This document shows positions 21,513 to 33,828 of a stretch of 64,000 nucleotides of DNA, one piece after another. Each line of letters begins with the position of its first letter. Position 1 is the stretch's first letter. The position numbers were made by a program, and so were the translations under genes. Origin of the DNA: Torymus aiolomorphi (taxonomy: Eukaryota; Arthropoda; Insecta; Hymenoptera; Torymidae); assembly GCA_036365515.1 (NCBI GenBank), contig CM070874.1, forward strand, positions 210,484,297 through 210,548,296, given 5' to 3'. The notes beneath the pieces are model-generated. The model did not search any database. It saw only the letters and a program-made list of their open reading frames with translations, and was not told the DNA's origin.

Positions 21513-21760
21513 TAGAAGAAAAGTCATGAATAATGTGTGGTTGTCGACTTGACTCCGTAGCTGCTAGCTACGGGGATACAAGATCGACAAACAATCAGGG
21601 ACAATATTTCAATTTAGTTTTAAGTTAGTTTAAGTCACCAGACCAGCATACAGGAAATACTTCCTCTGCTGGGTTACGCATGTAATGTAAAAATGTATAT
21701 TGATATTATTGTAATACCTATGTACTTACTCTGGTTTAATAAATAAATAAATAAAAATCT

Positions 21761-24240
21761 TTAAAGTTGTTTTCTACATAATTGAAGATTTTGGGCTCTG
21801 CCGTTGACTCCAGATCCAGGAACATATATTTTGATGTGACAGGTCCTAAAATCTTGGTATTTTGTAAGACTATGGACTGAAGAGTTGTATGTATCCAAAT
21901 TATTTAAGTAAATATTTTTTTGCGAACAAAAACAGCTCAAAAATCATAATTCTACTAAACTTTCAGATTTTTGATCAATTTTTGACCGTAAAAAAATAAA
22001 ATTCACTTTTTTAAACCAGGATCATTTTTAATTCAAAAACCATATTTTATACTTCCAAAGAAATGCCCTATAGTATTGTTATTCACACTTAATTTTATTT
22101 ATATTTTCTTTTAATTTTCTTTACAAAAATAAATATGGTACTAATATTGGAACAATATGGGTACTGTATGACCTGTATACGGCTCCAGGCATCAGGATTG
22201 CATATCTCCCATACGACATGACCAAATTTAATCTGCTGTCTTGATAAAAAAAAATAAAAGATTTCTATGTTTTTATATGACCATAGATAAATCATCTGCA
22301 ATGGAATGCGCAAAGTTGTTTTGGCAGTAAAACATGACTGAAACTCGAGTTACTAATTGAGTTGCCATAAATCAATAATCATGTAACTCAGCGATTCACA
22401 TTATTAATAGATAAAAGGATTAAAAAGTAAACAGCAGTTTATTTCCTGTAAAACGTGGGTATTATGTATAGTATGTAGACTCTCCAAATCTAAATCAACA
22501 AGGTCTTTTGCGTTTAAATAGGCAAGAAACTATTTCTTGATGAAATTGTTGGAAAGAAATTAAAAAAATAATATATTATAGTTTTAAACATTTCTACCCT
22601 ATTAAAACATATTTTTTAATATTCAAAGAAAACTTAACCTTAGGTATGAATGATATTTTCTGAAAACCTATTAGTTTTGAAGAAAAAAAATAAAATTGAC
22701 TTTTTTAATCCTGGATTATATGAAATTGGAAAATTATTATTTTTATAGAAAAAATCTAAATAACTTTTTTTGTTCTCTCTTTGTTTGGAATAAGTTACTA
22801 ATGTGTTGATATCTGCATGCTTCTCACTTTGGAAGTTGAAATATTGGGGGAAACAATAAGGGAATTAACAAGGACTCTTTAGTCGTTCTTCCCAAAAATT
22901 TCATCTTTTAAAGTAAAAGGCCCAGAGAAATAACAAAATTACTGGCTGATTCTACACAAAAAGAGAATCAAAAAAGGTAGGAATGATTTTTTCTGGAAAC
23001 AATAGTTTATAAGAAAAAAATAAAATTCACTTTTTCATTCCTGGACTATTTTTAATTGGAAAATTATTATTTTTACAGAAAGTCATAAATAACTTTTTGT
23101 GTTCTCTTTTTGTGTGGAATAAGTTAGTATTGTTTTGATATCAGTATGCTTCTCACTTCGAAAGTTGAAATATTGGGGAAGAATGAGAAAGGGAAAACAA
23201 AGTTTTGATTCTTTTGACGATCGCACCTAAAATTTCAACTTTTAAAGTAAGAGGCCCAATAAGCTCTTTCGACAAAAAAAGAATAATATGGAGTACGCAA
23301 AAGATAACAGACAAGAGAAAGCTTTAAAAGCAGAAAGAGCGAAAAAGAAAACCGTGAAATAGTAAGTAATATTGAATAATGACTTAATGGTAATATTAAA
23401 AAAGTATTGAAAAAGTACCTGTAGTTAAAACTCTTAAATAAATACTATTTCCAAGAATTGATATGAATCCAATGATTAAAACTCAAATAGTTTTGAGAGT
23501 ATCTTTACGTATAATAGTATCAAATGGAATCCAATCCAATAAAAATCTCAAATGAGAAGACTGCAGATGATTAATCTATAAAATTAATACATCATAATAT
23601 TAGCTTGATTGTGTAACTTAAGAGATCAAAATTTTTACAAATTCAAATAATTATATTTATTATGTTTATTAAATTAATTTAATAAAAATTAATGATATAA
23701 ATTTTAATTCGTAGAATATCTATAAAATGTGATTTTACAAAAACTAATATATATATATATATAAGTAATTCTAGATAACTAGTTTTTTCTATCTTCACCA
23801 ATAAATATTAAAATAATGTTTACTTTAAAAAAAGAATTAATTAAAAATTACCTGCAGCAAAAATCTTTCGAGGGATTTTTTTCGAAATTCCAATAAAGAC
23901 CAGAAAGGCGATAATGGTCTACGCATTCACACGTGGTCGTTTTGTGTGGATCAAACTATTCCAGTGCCATCCGCTATATAATCAAATATATATTATTTTA
24001 TCTGCTAAAAATAATTAATTCAAAACATAAAGTAATAGAAAATCATCAATATTTCTTACCTTTTAACTAATATAATTGGCAAATCGGTTCGTCGCGAAGG
24101 TTGCAATTTTCCAAGCACACGATGATTTTTATATACGTCTATGGCCGCTAACCATGCACTAAGTCATAAGTGCTGTATATAAGAGGAACAACGAACTTAG
24201 ATAAAGGGAACGTGTGTTCGGTGGCGCCAAAGTAGAATAT
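21761..24240. repeat. Non-coding region with degenerate direct repeats
   Basis: A block beginning AAAAAAATAAAATT(C/G)AC and running on through a GGAAAATTATTATTTTTA-type segment and TGCTTCTCACTT to GTTGAAATATTGGGG occurs at about 22681 and again at about 23011 (spacing 330). A weaker start is at about 21990. The rest, to the microsatellite at 24246, has no ORF or signal that I can support. Confidence 0.5.
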
Positions 24241-24243
24241 GCG

Positions 24244-24422
<179 letters not shown>

Positions 24423-24769
24423 TATATATCAGGGTGTGTGTGCACGTGTGCGTGCGTGTGCGTGCGTGTAACATATATGTAACACGCACACGCACGCACA
24501 CACTTTATACCATATGATAACTCATAATTTCATTTCATAAGTACGCAATTTCGGCGTCATATTCTCCACCCTTAAAGACTAAATACATCCACATAACAGT
24601 TTCACAGTAAACAAATACCTCAAAATCCGTATAGACAAGGCACCACAGACTTTTGAAATTACGGGTTCACACAACAAAAACGCTTTTTGGAAGTTTTAAA
24701 ATTTATCACAGAGAAAACCCCTTACATCAGCATCGCTTTTTGCAATATTACTAGTCACATTTCTGTAAG

Positions 24770-27700
24770 CTTCCCTCAAGGTTTCATATAATATTTCCAA
24801 GTCGGGTATTTCAAATCTTTTTGGTTATCTTTCGGAAAACTCGCGGGAAGCTTTCTTGAAACATCGATTTGGACAACTCCTTCAAGCTTCTGTTTTAACT
24901 TCACTGTAGGGAATTTGATAGCATTCTGAAATTTTTCGAGAACGCTTTCTGCAGTCTTTTTAGAAAGGTTTCGGCAAGGTTTAGTAAAATATTTCACGGG
25001 ACTCTGCAGTTGGGAAGATGATTTAAAAACTTTCTGTAAGCTTATACAGAATGTAACAATTTTAACTATCAAAGAGCTTAATGCAATCTTTAGCAAAGCT
25101 TTCATGTAAGATTCCATCATCATTTGTTTCAATTTTGTTGTGAGTTTCCTGCAAGCTTCCCTCGAGCTTTCATGTAATATTTCAAAGTTGGGTATTTTGA
25201 ATCTTGTGTGTTACCTTACGTAAATCTCGGGAGAAGATTTCTTAAAACATCGATTTGGAATACTTCTGCAAGCTTCTATTTTACCTTTATTGTAGGTAAT
25301 TCGTGAGCAATCTCAAATTTTTCTGGAATGCTTTCTGCAGTCTTTTGAGAAAGTTTTCTGTAAGCTTTAGTGAAATATTTCACGGGATGCTTCTAGAAAG
25401 ATAATTTAAACCTTGCTGTAAGCTTATACGGAATGTAACAATTTTAACTTTCAAAGAGCTCAATGAAATCTTTCATAAAGCTTTCATGTAAGATTCCAGC
25501 ATCCGTTGTTACAATTATGTTGAGAGTTTCCATCAAGCTTCCCTCAAGCTTTCATGTCATATTTCAAAGTCGGATAATTGGAACCTTTTTTGTTACCTTC
25601 CCAAAAATTCGCGGGAAGTTTTCTTGAAACACAGATTTGGACAACTCCGGCAAACTTCTGTTTTAACTTCATTGAAGGTAATTTGTTAGCAAACTCAACT
25701 TTTTCTAGAATGCTTCCTGCAGTCTTTTAAGAAAGTTTTCTGCAAGCTTTAGTGAAATATTTCACGGGATGCTTCTAGAAAGATAATTTCAAAACTTGCT
25801 TTAAGCTTATACGGAAAGTAACAATTATAACTTTCAAAGAGCTTAATGCAACCTTTCGTAAAGCTTTCGTGTAAGATTCCAGGCTCGTTTTTTGCAATCT
25901 TTTGTTGTGAGTTTCCTACAAGCTTCCCTCAAGCTTTCATGTCATATTTCAAAGTCGTAGATTTGAAACCTTTTATGTTACTTTTTGGAAAAGTCGCGGG
26001 AAGCTTTCTTAAAACATTCATTTGGAATACTTCTGCAAGTTACTGATTTAACTTGTTATAGGTAATTTGTTAGCTATCTGAAATTTTTCTAGAATGCTTT
26101 CTGCAGTCATTTTAGAAAGGTTTCGGCAAGGTTTAGTGAAATATTACACAGGATGCGTTTGGAAAGATGATTTAAAAACTTTCTGTAAGCTTATACGGAA
26201 TGTAACAATTATAACTTTCAAAGAGCTTAATGCAATCTTTCGTAAAGCTTTCATGTAAGATTCCAGCATCAGTTGTTACAATTTTGATGTGAGTTTCCAT
26301 CAAGCTTCCCTCAAGCTTTCATGTCATATTTCAAAGTTGAATATTTGGAACCTTTTTCGTTACCATCCGTAAAACTCGCAGGAAGTTTTCTTGAAACATA
26401 GATTTGGACAACTCCTGCAAACTTCTGTTTTAACTTCATTGAAGGTAATTTGTTGGCAATATGAAATTTTTTTAGAATGCTTTCTGCAGTCTTTTGAGAA
26501 AGTTTTCTGCATGCTTTAGTGAAATATTTCAGGGGATGCTTCTAGAATGATAATTTAAAAACTTTCTGTAAGCTTATACGGAAAGTAACAATTATAACTT
26601 TCAAAGAGCTTAATGCAACCTTTCGTAAAGCTTTCGTGTAAGACTCCAGCCTCGTTTTTTGCAATCTTTTGATGTCAGTTTCCTTCATGTTTCCCTCAAG
26701 CTTTCATGTCATATTTCAAAGCCTGATATTTGAAACCTTTTATGTTACTTTTTGGAAAAGTCGCGGGAAGCTTTCTTAAAACATCGATTTGTAATACTTC
26801 TACAAGTTACTGTTTTAACTTGTTATAGGTAATTTGTTAGCTATCTGAAATTATTCTAGAATGCTTTCTGTAGTCTCTTTAGAAAGGTTTCGGCAAGGTT
26901 TAGTGAAATATTTCACGGCATGTTTTTGGAATAGTATATTACATATCTAGGACAGTAAAATGGGAAATGTCTCAAATCATTTTTAATTTTCGGCCGAGGC
27001 GAAGCCGAGGTTGACTAACATGTGATGTGAGGCTTTTTTTACTGGACAAGGTGTGTGTAACATTTTTCTGCTCGACGGCGCCGGAAAGCGACAACTTCGT
27101 TTCGCGCTGCGGTCGGGAAGTTGGCGCTTTCCGGCCAAGGGCGGAAAAGATGATTTATAAACTTTCTGAAGTTTATACGGAACGTAGCAATTTTAACTTT
27201 CAAAGAGCTTAATGAAATCTTTCATAAAGCTTTCATGTAAAATTCCAGCATTGTTTCTTACATTTCTTATGTGAGTTTCCTGCAAGCTTCCCTCAAGCTT
27301 TCATGTAATAATTCATAGTCGGGTATTTTTAATTTTTTTGTTTACCTTTGGTAAAACTCGCGGGAAGCTTATTAAAACATCGATTTGGAATACTTCTGCA
27401 AGCTTCTGTTTCAACTTCAATGTAGGTAATTTGATAGCAACATGAAATTTTTCTAGAATGCTTTCTGCAGTCTTTTTAAGAAGGTTTCGGCAAGATTTAG
27501 AGAAATATTTCACGGGATGCTTCTGAAAAGATAATTTAAAAACTTGCTGTAAGCTTATACGGAAGGTAACAATCACAACTATCAAAGAGATTAATGTAAT
27601 CTTTCGTAAAGCTATCATGTAAGATTCCAGTATCGTTTGCTACAATTTTCTTGTGAGTTTCCGTCAAGCTTCCCTCAAGCTTTCATGTAATAATTCATAG

Positions 27701-28560
27701 TCGGGTATTTTTAATTTTTTTGTTTACCTTTGGTAAAACTCGCGGGAAGCTTTCTTAAAACATCGATTTGGAATACTTCTTCGAGCTACTATTTTAACTT
27801 GATTGTAGGTAATTTGTTAGCTATTTGAAATTTTTCTAGAATGCTTTCTGCAGTCTTTTTAGAAAGGTTTCGGCAAGGTTTAGTGAAATATTTCACGGGA
27901 TGCTTCTGGAAAGATAATTTAAAAACTTGCTGTAAGATTATACGGAAAGTAACAATTATAACTTTCAAAGAGCATAATATAACCTTTTGTAAAGCTTTCC
28001 TGTAAGATTGCAGCATCGTTTTTTGCAATCTTTGTTGTGAGTTCCCTGCAAGCTTCCCTCAAGCTTTCATACAATATTTGAAAGTCGGATATATGGAACC
28101 TTTTTTGTTACCTTCCGTAAAACTCGCGGGAAGCTTTCTTAAAACACCGATTTCGAATACTTCTGCAAGCTACTGTTTTAACTTGATTGTAGGTAATTTA
28201 TTAGCTACTTGAAATTTTTCTAGAATGCTTTATGCAGTCTTTTTAGAAAGGTTTGGGCATGATTTAGTGAAATATTTCACGGGATGCTTCTAGAAAGATA
28301 TTTTAAAAACTTGCTGTAAGCTTATACGGAAAGTAACAATAATAACTTTCAAAAAGCTTAATGTAACCTTTTGTAAAGCTTTCACGTAAGATTGCAGCAT
28401 CGTTTTTTGCAATCTTTTTTTGTGAGTTTCCTGCAAGCTTCCCTCAAGCTTTCATTTAATATTTGAAAGTCGGATATTTGTAACTTTTTTGTTACCTTCC
28501 GTAAAACTCGCGGGAAGCTTTCTTGAAACATTGCTAACGTAACTTTACTGAAAGTTTCAT
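24770..28560. repeat. 383-bp satellite array, about ten monomers
   Basis: The anchor AAGCTTTC(A/G)TGTAAGATTCC recurs at about 25096, 25478, 25861, 26245, 26628, 27226, 27608 (variant), 27992 and 28376. The spacing is 382-384 except for one of 598, explained by a 215-bp insertion. Monomers are roughly 80-90% alike by eye. Short frames on the minus strand (for example 25132-24776, 27618-27313) recur because the monomers do; they carry stops and are not genes. Confidence 0.9.
26931..27145. mobile_element. 215-bp GC-richer insertion in one satellite monomer
   Basis: Comparison with neighbouring monomers shows one extra block between GGA at 26928-26930 and GGA at about 27142-27144. The insert contains CCGAGGCGAAGCCGAGG and several GGCGC-type words unlike the satellite. 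A 3-bp duplication is possible but too short to trust. A SINE or MITE fragment is likely; the family was not recognised. Confidence 0.65.
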
Positions 28561-28629
28561 GTAGCTTCCTGACAGATAGAAGCAATCTTCCACTGGAAGC
28601 TATCTCGAAACCCTCCGCTGGAAGCTTTC

Positions 28630-31600
28630 ATGCTATGTGGGAAGGAGATCGTAGTATTCGAAATATTTCCACAACCTCGACTGTAATTCACCTAAATTTT
28701 GTATTACGTTTCTCGTGAGTAGAACGTATATATCATGATTTTCCCAAACCTTACCGAAACATAACATTTATCTTGTATGATGTTTTACGTAATTTAATCG
28801 TAAGATTTCAATTCGGTTTTCAAACTTTAAAAGAGTTGAACTGAGCCAAAGTTAATATAAACATATGAAGTATTTCCTAAGCCGAGTGCAAGATTCCTAT
28901 TTTTACACGAATATTGACGGAAACTTATCTGAAGTTCATATTAAGTTTCCTGTCTATGGTTGTGACAAGCTTTTTCTAAAGTATGACTGAAAGTATGGCT
29001 TAAAATATGGCTGAAAGTATGGCATGAAGTATGAATGAAAGTATGGCGTAAAGTATGGCTTAAAGTATGGCTTAAAGTATGGCTGAAAGTATGGCTTGAA
29101 GTATGGTTGAAAGTATGGATTAAAGTATGGCTTAAAGTATGGCTTAAAGTATGGCTGAAAGTATGGCTTATAGTATGGCTGAAAGTATGGCTTAATGTAT
29201 GGCTTACAGTATGGCTGAAAGTTAACGTTTAGATTCCGTAAGGAGATCGTAGGATTCGAAATATTTCCACAACCTTGACTGAAATTCACCTAAATTTTTT
29301 GTATTAAGTTTCCCGTGAGTAGAACGTATTTATCATTATTACCCCAAATTTTACAGAATCATAACATTAACCTTGTATGATGTTTTACGTAATTTAAACT
29401 TAAGATTTCAATTCGATTTTCCAAACTTTAAAAGAGTTGAACTGAGCCAAAGTTAATATAAACATATGAAGTATTTCCTAAGGCGAGTGTAAGATTCCTA
29501 TTTTTACACGACTTTGACGGAAACTAATCTGAAGTTCATATTAAGTTTCCTGTCGATGGTCGTGACATGCTTTTACTAAAGTATGACTTAAAGTATGGCT
29601 TAAAGTATGGCTGAAAATATGTCTCTAAGTATGGCTGAAAGTTATCGTTTAGATTTCGTAAGGAGATCGTAGTATTCGAATTATTTCCACAACCTTGACT
29701 GTAATTCACATAAATTTTGTATTACGTTTCTCGTGAGTAGAACGTATATATCATTATTTTCCCAAACCTTACCGAAACTTAACATTAACCTTGTATGATG
29801 TTTTACGTAATTTAGTCGTAAGATTTCAATTCGGTTTTCCAAACTTTAAAAGAGATGAGCTGAGCCAAAGTTAATTTAAACATATGAAGTATTTCCTAAG
29901 GCGAGTGTAAGATTCCTATTTTTACACGAACATTGACGGAAACTACTCTGAAGTTCATATTAAGTTTCCTGTCGATGGACGTGACAAGCTTTCTCTATAG
30001 TATGGCTTAAAGTATGGCTTAAAGTATGGCTGAAAGTATGGCTTGAAGTATGGTTGAAAGTATGGATTAAAGTATGGCTTAAAGTATGGCTTAAAGTATG
30101 GATGAAAGTATGGCTTAAAGTATGGCTGAAAGTATGGCTTAATGTATGGCTTAAAATATGGCTGAAAGTTAACGTTTAGATTCCGTAAGGAGATCGTAGG
30201 ATTCGAAATATTTCCATAACCTTGACTGAAATTCACCTAAATTTTTTGTATTAAGTTTCCCGTGAGTAGAACGTATTTATCATTATTTTCCCAAACTTTA
30301 CCGAAACATAACATAAACCTTGTATGATGTTATACGTAATTTAATCGTAAGATTTCAATTCGGTGTTCCAAACTTTAAAAGAGTTGAACTGTGCCAAAGT
30401 TAATATAAACATATGAAGTATTTCCTAAGGCGAGTGTAAGTTACCTATTTTTACACGAACATTGACGGAAACTAATCTGAAGTTCATATTAAGTTTCCTG
30501 TTGATGGTCGTGACAAGCTTTTTCTAAAGTATGGCTTAAAGTATGGCTGAAAGTATGGCTAAAAGTATGGCGGAAAGTATGGCTTAAAGTATGGCTGAAA
30601 GTATGGCTTACACTATGGATGAAAGTATGGCTTAAAGTATAGCTGAGAGTATAGCTTAAAGTATGTCTTAAAGTATGGCTGAAAGTTATCCTTTAGATTC
30701 CGTAAGCAGATCGTAGGATTCGAATTATTTCAACAACCTTGACTGAAATTCACCAAAATTTTTTGTATTAATTTTCCCGTGAGTAGAACGTATTTATCAT
30801 TATTTCCCCAAATTTTACCGAATCATAACATTAACCTTGTATGATGTTTTACGTAATTTAATCTTAAGGTTTCAATTCGGTTTTCCAAACTTTAAAAGAG
30901 TTGAACTGAGCCATATTTAAGATAAACATATGAAGTATTTCCTAAGGCGAGTGTAAGATTCCTATTTTTACACGAACATTGACGGTACCTAATCTGCAGT
31001 TCATATTAAGTTTCCTGTCAATGGTCGTGACAAGCTTTTACTAAAGTATGACTTAAAGTATGGCTTAAAGTATGGCTGAAAGTATGGCTTGAAGTATGGT
31101 TGAAAGTATGGATTAAAGTATGGCTTAAAGTATGGCTTAAGGTATGGCTGAAAGTATGGCTTAAAGTATGGCTGAAAGTATGGCTTAATGTATGGCTTAA
31201 AGTATGGCTGAAAGTTAACGTTTAGATTCCGTAAGGAGATCGTAGTATTCGAGTTATTTCCACAACCTTGACTGAAATTTACATAAATTTTTTGTATTAA
31301 GTTTCCCGTGAGTAGAACGTATTCATCATTATTTTCCCAAATTTTACCGAAACATAACATAAACCTTGTATGATGTTTTACGTAATTTAATCTAAGATTT
31401 CAATTCGGTGTTCCAAACTTTAAACGAGTTGAACTGTGCCAAAGCTAATATAAACATAAGAAGTATTTCGCAAGGCGTGTGTAAAATTCCTATTTTTACA
31501 CGACCATTGACGGAAACTAATCTGAAGTTCATATTATGTTTCCTGTAGATGGTCATGACAAGCTTTTTCTAAAGAATGCCTGAAAGTATGGCTTCAAGTA

Positions 31601-33828
31601 ATGTATAATTACCGACAAATTTTAGAATGTATATTTCTTTTGCAAATAATAATAGAATTACTAACAAAAAAAATTGAGTATAGTATTTACATATACGGAG
31701 CGACTGAAAGAGCTGTTTTTCCAAAAATTTACTCAGGATTTATTTAATTAAATAAAAGCCGCAATGCCGATAAGTAGGGATCTGTATACTTCGAATTTTG
31801 CCAGTTTTAAAAAGTGTTTATCTCATGGAAATGCTGATAGAATCGCAAAAAAAAAATCTGAGTATAGTATTTACATACACGGAGCGCCTGAAAGAATTGA
31901 TTTTCCAAATAAACGTTCGAATTTTTATCAATTAAATAATGAAATTGGGTTGATTTTGACGTTCACATCGCCTTAAAGTATGGCTGAAAGTATGGTTGAA
32001 GTATGGATGAATGTATGGCTTGAAGTATGGATGAATGTATGGCTTAAAGTGCGGCTTGAAGTATGGCTTAAAGTATGGCTGAAAGTATGGCTTAAAGTAT
32101 GGCTGAAAGTGAACGTTTAGATTCCGTAAGGAGATCGTAGTATTCGAGTTATTTCCACAACCTTGACTGAAATTTACATAAATTTTTTGTATTAAGTTTC
32201 CCGTGAGTAGAACGTATTTGTCATTATTTTCCCAAACTTTATCGAAATATGACATTAACCTTGTATGATGTTTTACGTAATTTAATCGTAAGACTTCAAT
32301 TCGGTTTTCCAAACTTTAAAAGAGATGAACTGAGCTAAATTTAATATAAACATATGAAGTATTTCCTAAGGCGAGTGTAAGATTCCTATTTTTACACGTA
32401 TATTGACGGAAACTAATCTGAAGTTCATATTAAGTTTCCGGTCGATGGTCGTGACAAGCTTTTTCTAAAGTATGGCTGAAAGTATGGCTTAAAGTATGGC
32501 TGAAAGTATGGCTTAAAGTATGGCTGAAAGTATGGCTGAAAGTATGGATGAAAGTATGGCTTAAAGTATGGCTGAGAGTATGGCTTAAAGAATGGCTTAA
32601 AGTATGACTGAAAGTTATCGTTTAGATTCCGTAAGGAGATCGTAGTATTCGAATTATTTCCACAACCTTTACTGAAATTCACCTAAATTTTTTGTATTAA
32701 ATTTCCCGTGAGTAGAACGTGTTTATTATTATTTTCCCAAACTTTACCGAAACATAACATTATTCTTGTATGATGTTTTACGTAATTGAATTGTAAGATT
32801 TGTATTTGGTTTTCCAAACTTTAAAAGAGTTGAACTGAGCCAAAGTTAATATAAACATATGAAGTATTTCCTAAGGCGAGTCTAAGATTCCTATTTCTAC
32901 ACGAGCATTGACGGAAACTAATCTGAAGTTCATATTAAGTTTCCTGTCGATGGTCGTGACAAGCTTTTTCTAAAGCATGGCTTAAAGTATGGCTGAAAGT
33001 ATGGCTTACTGTATGGATGGAAGTATGGATGAAAGTATGGCTTAAAATATGGCTTAATGTATGGCTGAATATATGTCTTAAAGTATGGCTGAAAGTTATC
33101 GTTTAGATTACGTAAGGAGATCGTAGTATTCGAATTATTTCCACAACCTTGACTGTAATTCACCTAAATTTTGTACTAGGTTTCTCGTGAGTAGAACGTA
33201 TATGTCATTAGTTTCCCAAACTTTACCGAAACTTAACATTGACCTTGTATGATGTTTTACGTAATTTAATCGTAAGATTGCAATTCGGTTCTCCACACTT
33301 TAAAAGAGATGAGCTGAATCAAAGATAATATAAACATATGAAGTATTTTCTACGGCGAGTGTAAGATTCCTATTTTTACACGAACATTGACAGAAACTAA
33401 TCTGAAGTTCATATTAAGTTTCCTGTCTATGGTCGTGACAAGCTTTTTCTAAAGTATGGCTTAAAGTATGGCTTAAAGTATGGCTGATAGTATTGCTTAA
33501 AGTATGGCTGAAAGTATGGCTTAAAGTATGGCTGAAAGTATCGCTTAAAGTATGGCTGAAAGTATGGCTTACAGTATGGATGAAAGAATGGCTTAAAGTA
33601 TGGCTTAATGTATGGCTTAATGCTAACGTTTAGATTCCGTAAGGAGATCATAGGATTCGAATTATTTCTACAACCTTGACTGAAATTCACCTAAATTTTT
33701 TGTATTAAGTTTCCTGTGAGTAGAACGTATTTGATAGTTCTTTTCCCAAACTTTACCGAAACTTAACATTAACCTTGTATGATGTTTTACGTAATTTAAT
33801 CATAAGATTTCAATTCGGTTTTCCAAAC
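28630..33828. repeat. Composite satellite, left part (about 0.5-kb units with 12-bp subrepeats)
   Basis: Each unit has a conserved part of about 330 bp (anchor GTGAGTAGAACGTAT near 28714, 29318, 29735, 30268, 30785, 31309, 32210, 32707, 33188 and 33716) and a variable run of the 12-mer AAAGTATGGCT(T/G). Because 12 is a multiple of three, the run stays open: on the minus strand it reads as PYFK/PYFQ repeats, on the plus as KVWL repeats. Minus-strand frames start MNFSQGCGNNSN or similar and end in a shared short tail at many units. Unit length varies with the 12-mer number. Spacing of 901 at 31309-32210 is due to an insertion. Confidence 0.9.
31600..31975. other. Foreign insertion in the satellite with an internal direct duplication
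   Basis: Sequence unlike the satellite replaces part of a 12-mer run. Inside it, a block of about 65 bp (GAGTATAGTATTTACATA, then CGGAGCG) occurs twice, near 31677 and 31859. No inverted termini were found. It may be a fragment of another tandem repeat captured by the array. Confidence 0.6.

Larger units (their letters stand above)
15217..21760 (+). mobile_element. Near full-length non-LTR retrotransposon (Jockey/CR1 group)
   Basis: Contains, in order, ORF1 with zinc knuckles, ORF2 with endonuclease and reverse transcriptase, and a third ORF. It ends in a short tandem of TAAA-type units at about 21737-21757, typical of LINE 3' ends. The 5' end is not defined; I place it near the (TA)n run and the TATAAAAG at about 15243, but it could begin anywhere up to about 16200. 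No target duplication was identified. Two one-base frame breaks at A-runs suggest decay or assembly error. Confidence 0.75.

Noticed and set aside
28630..33828. CRISPR-like array
   Set aside because: Repeats are 12-bp without unique spacers, in an animal-type genome; the larger unit is a satellite.
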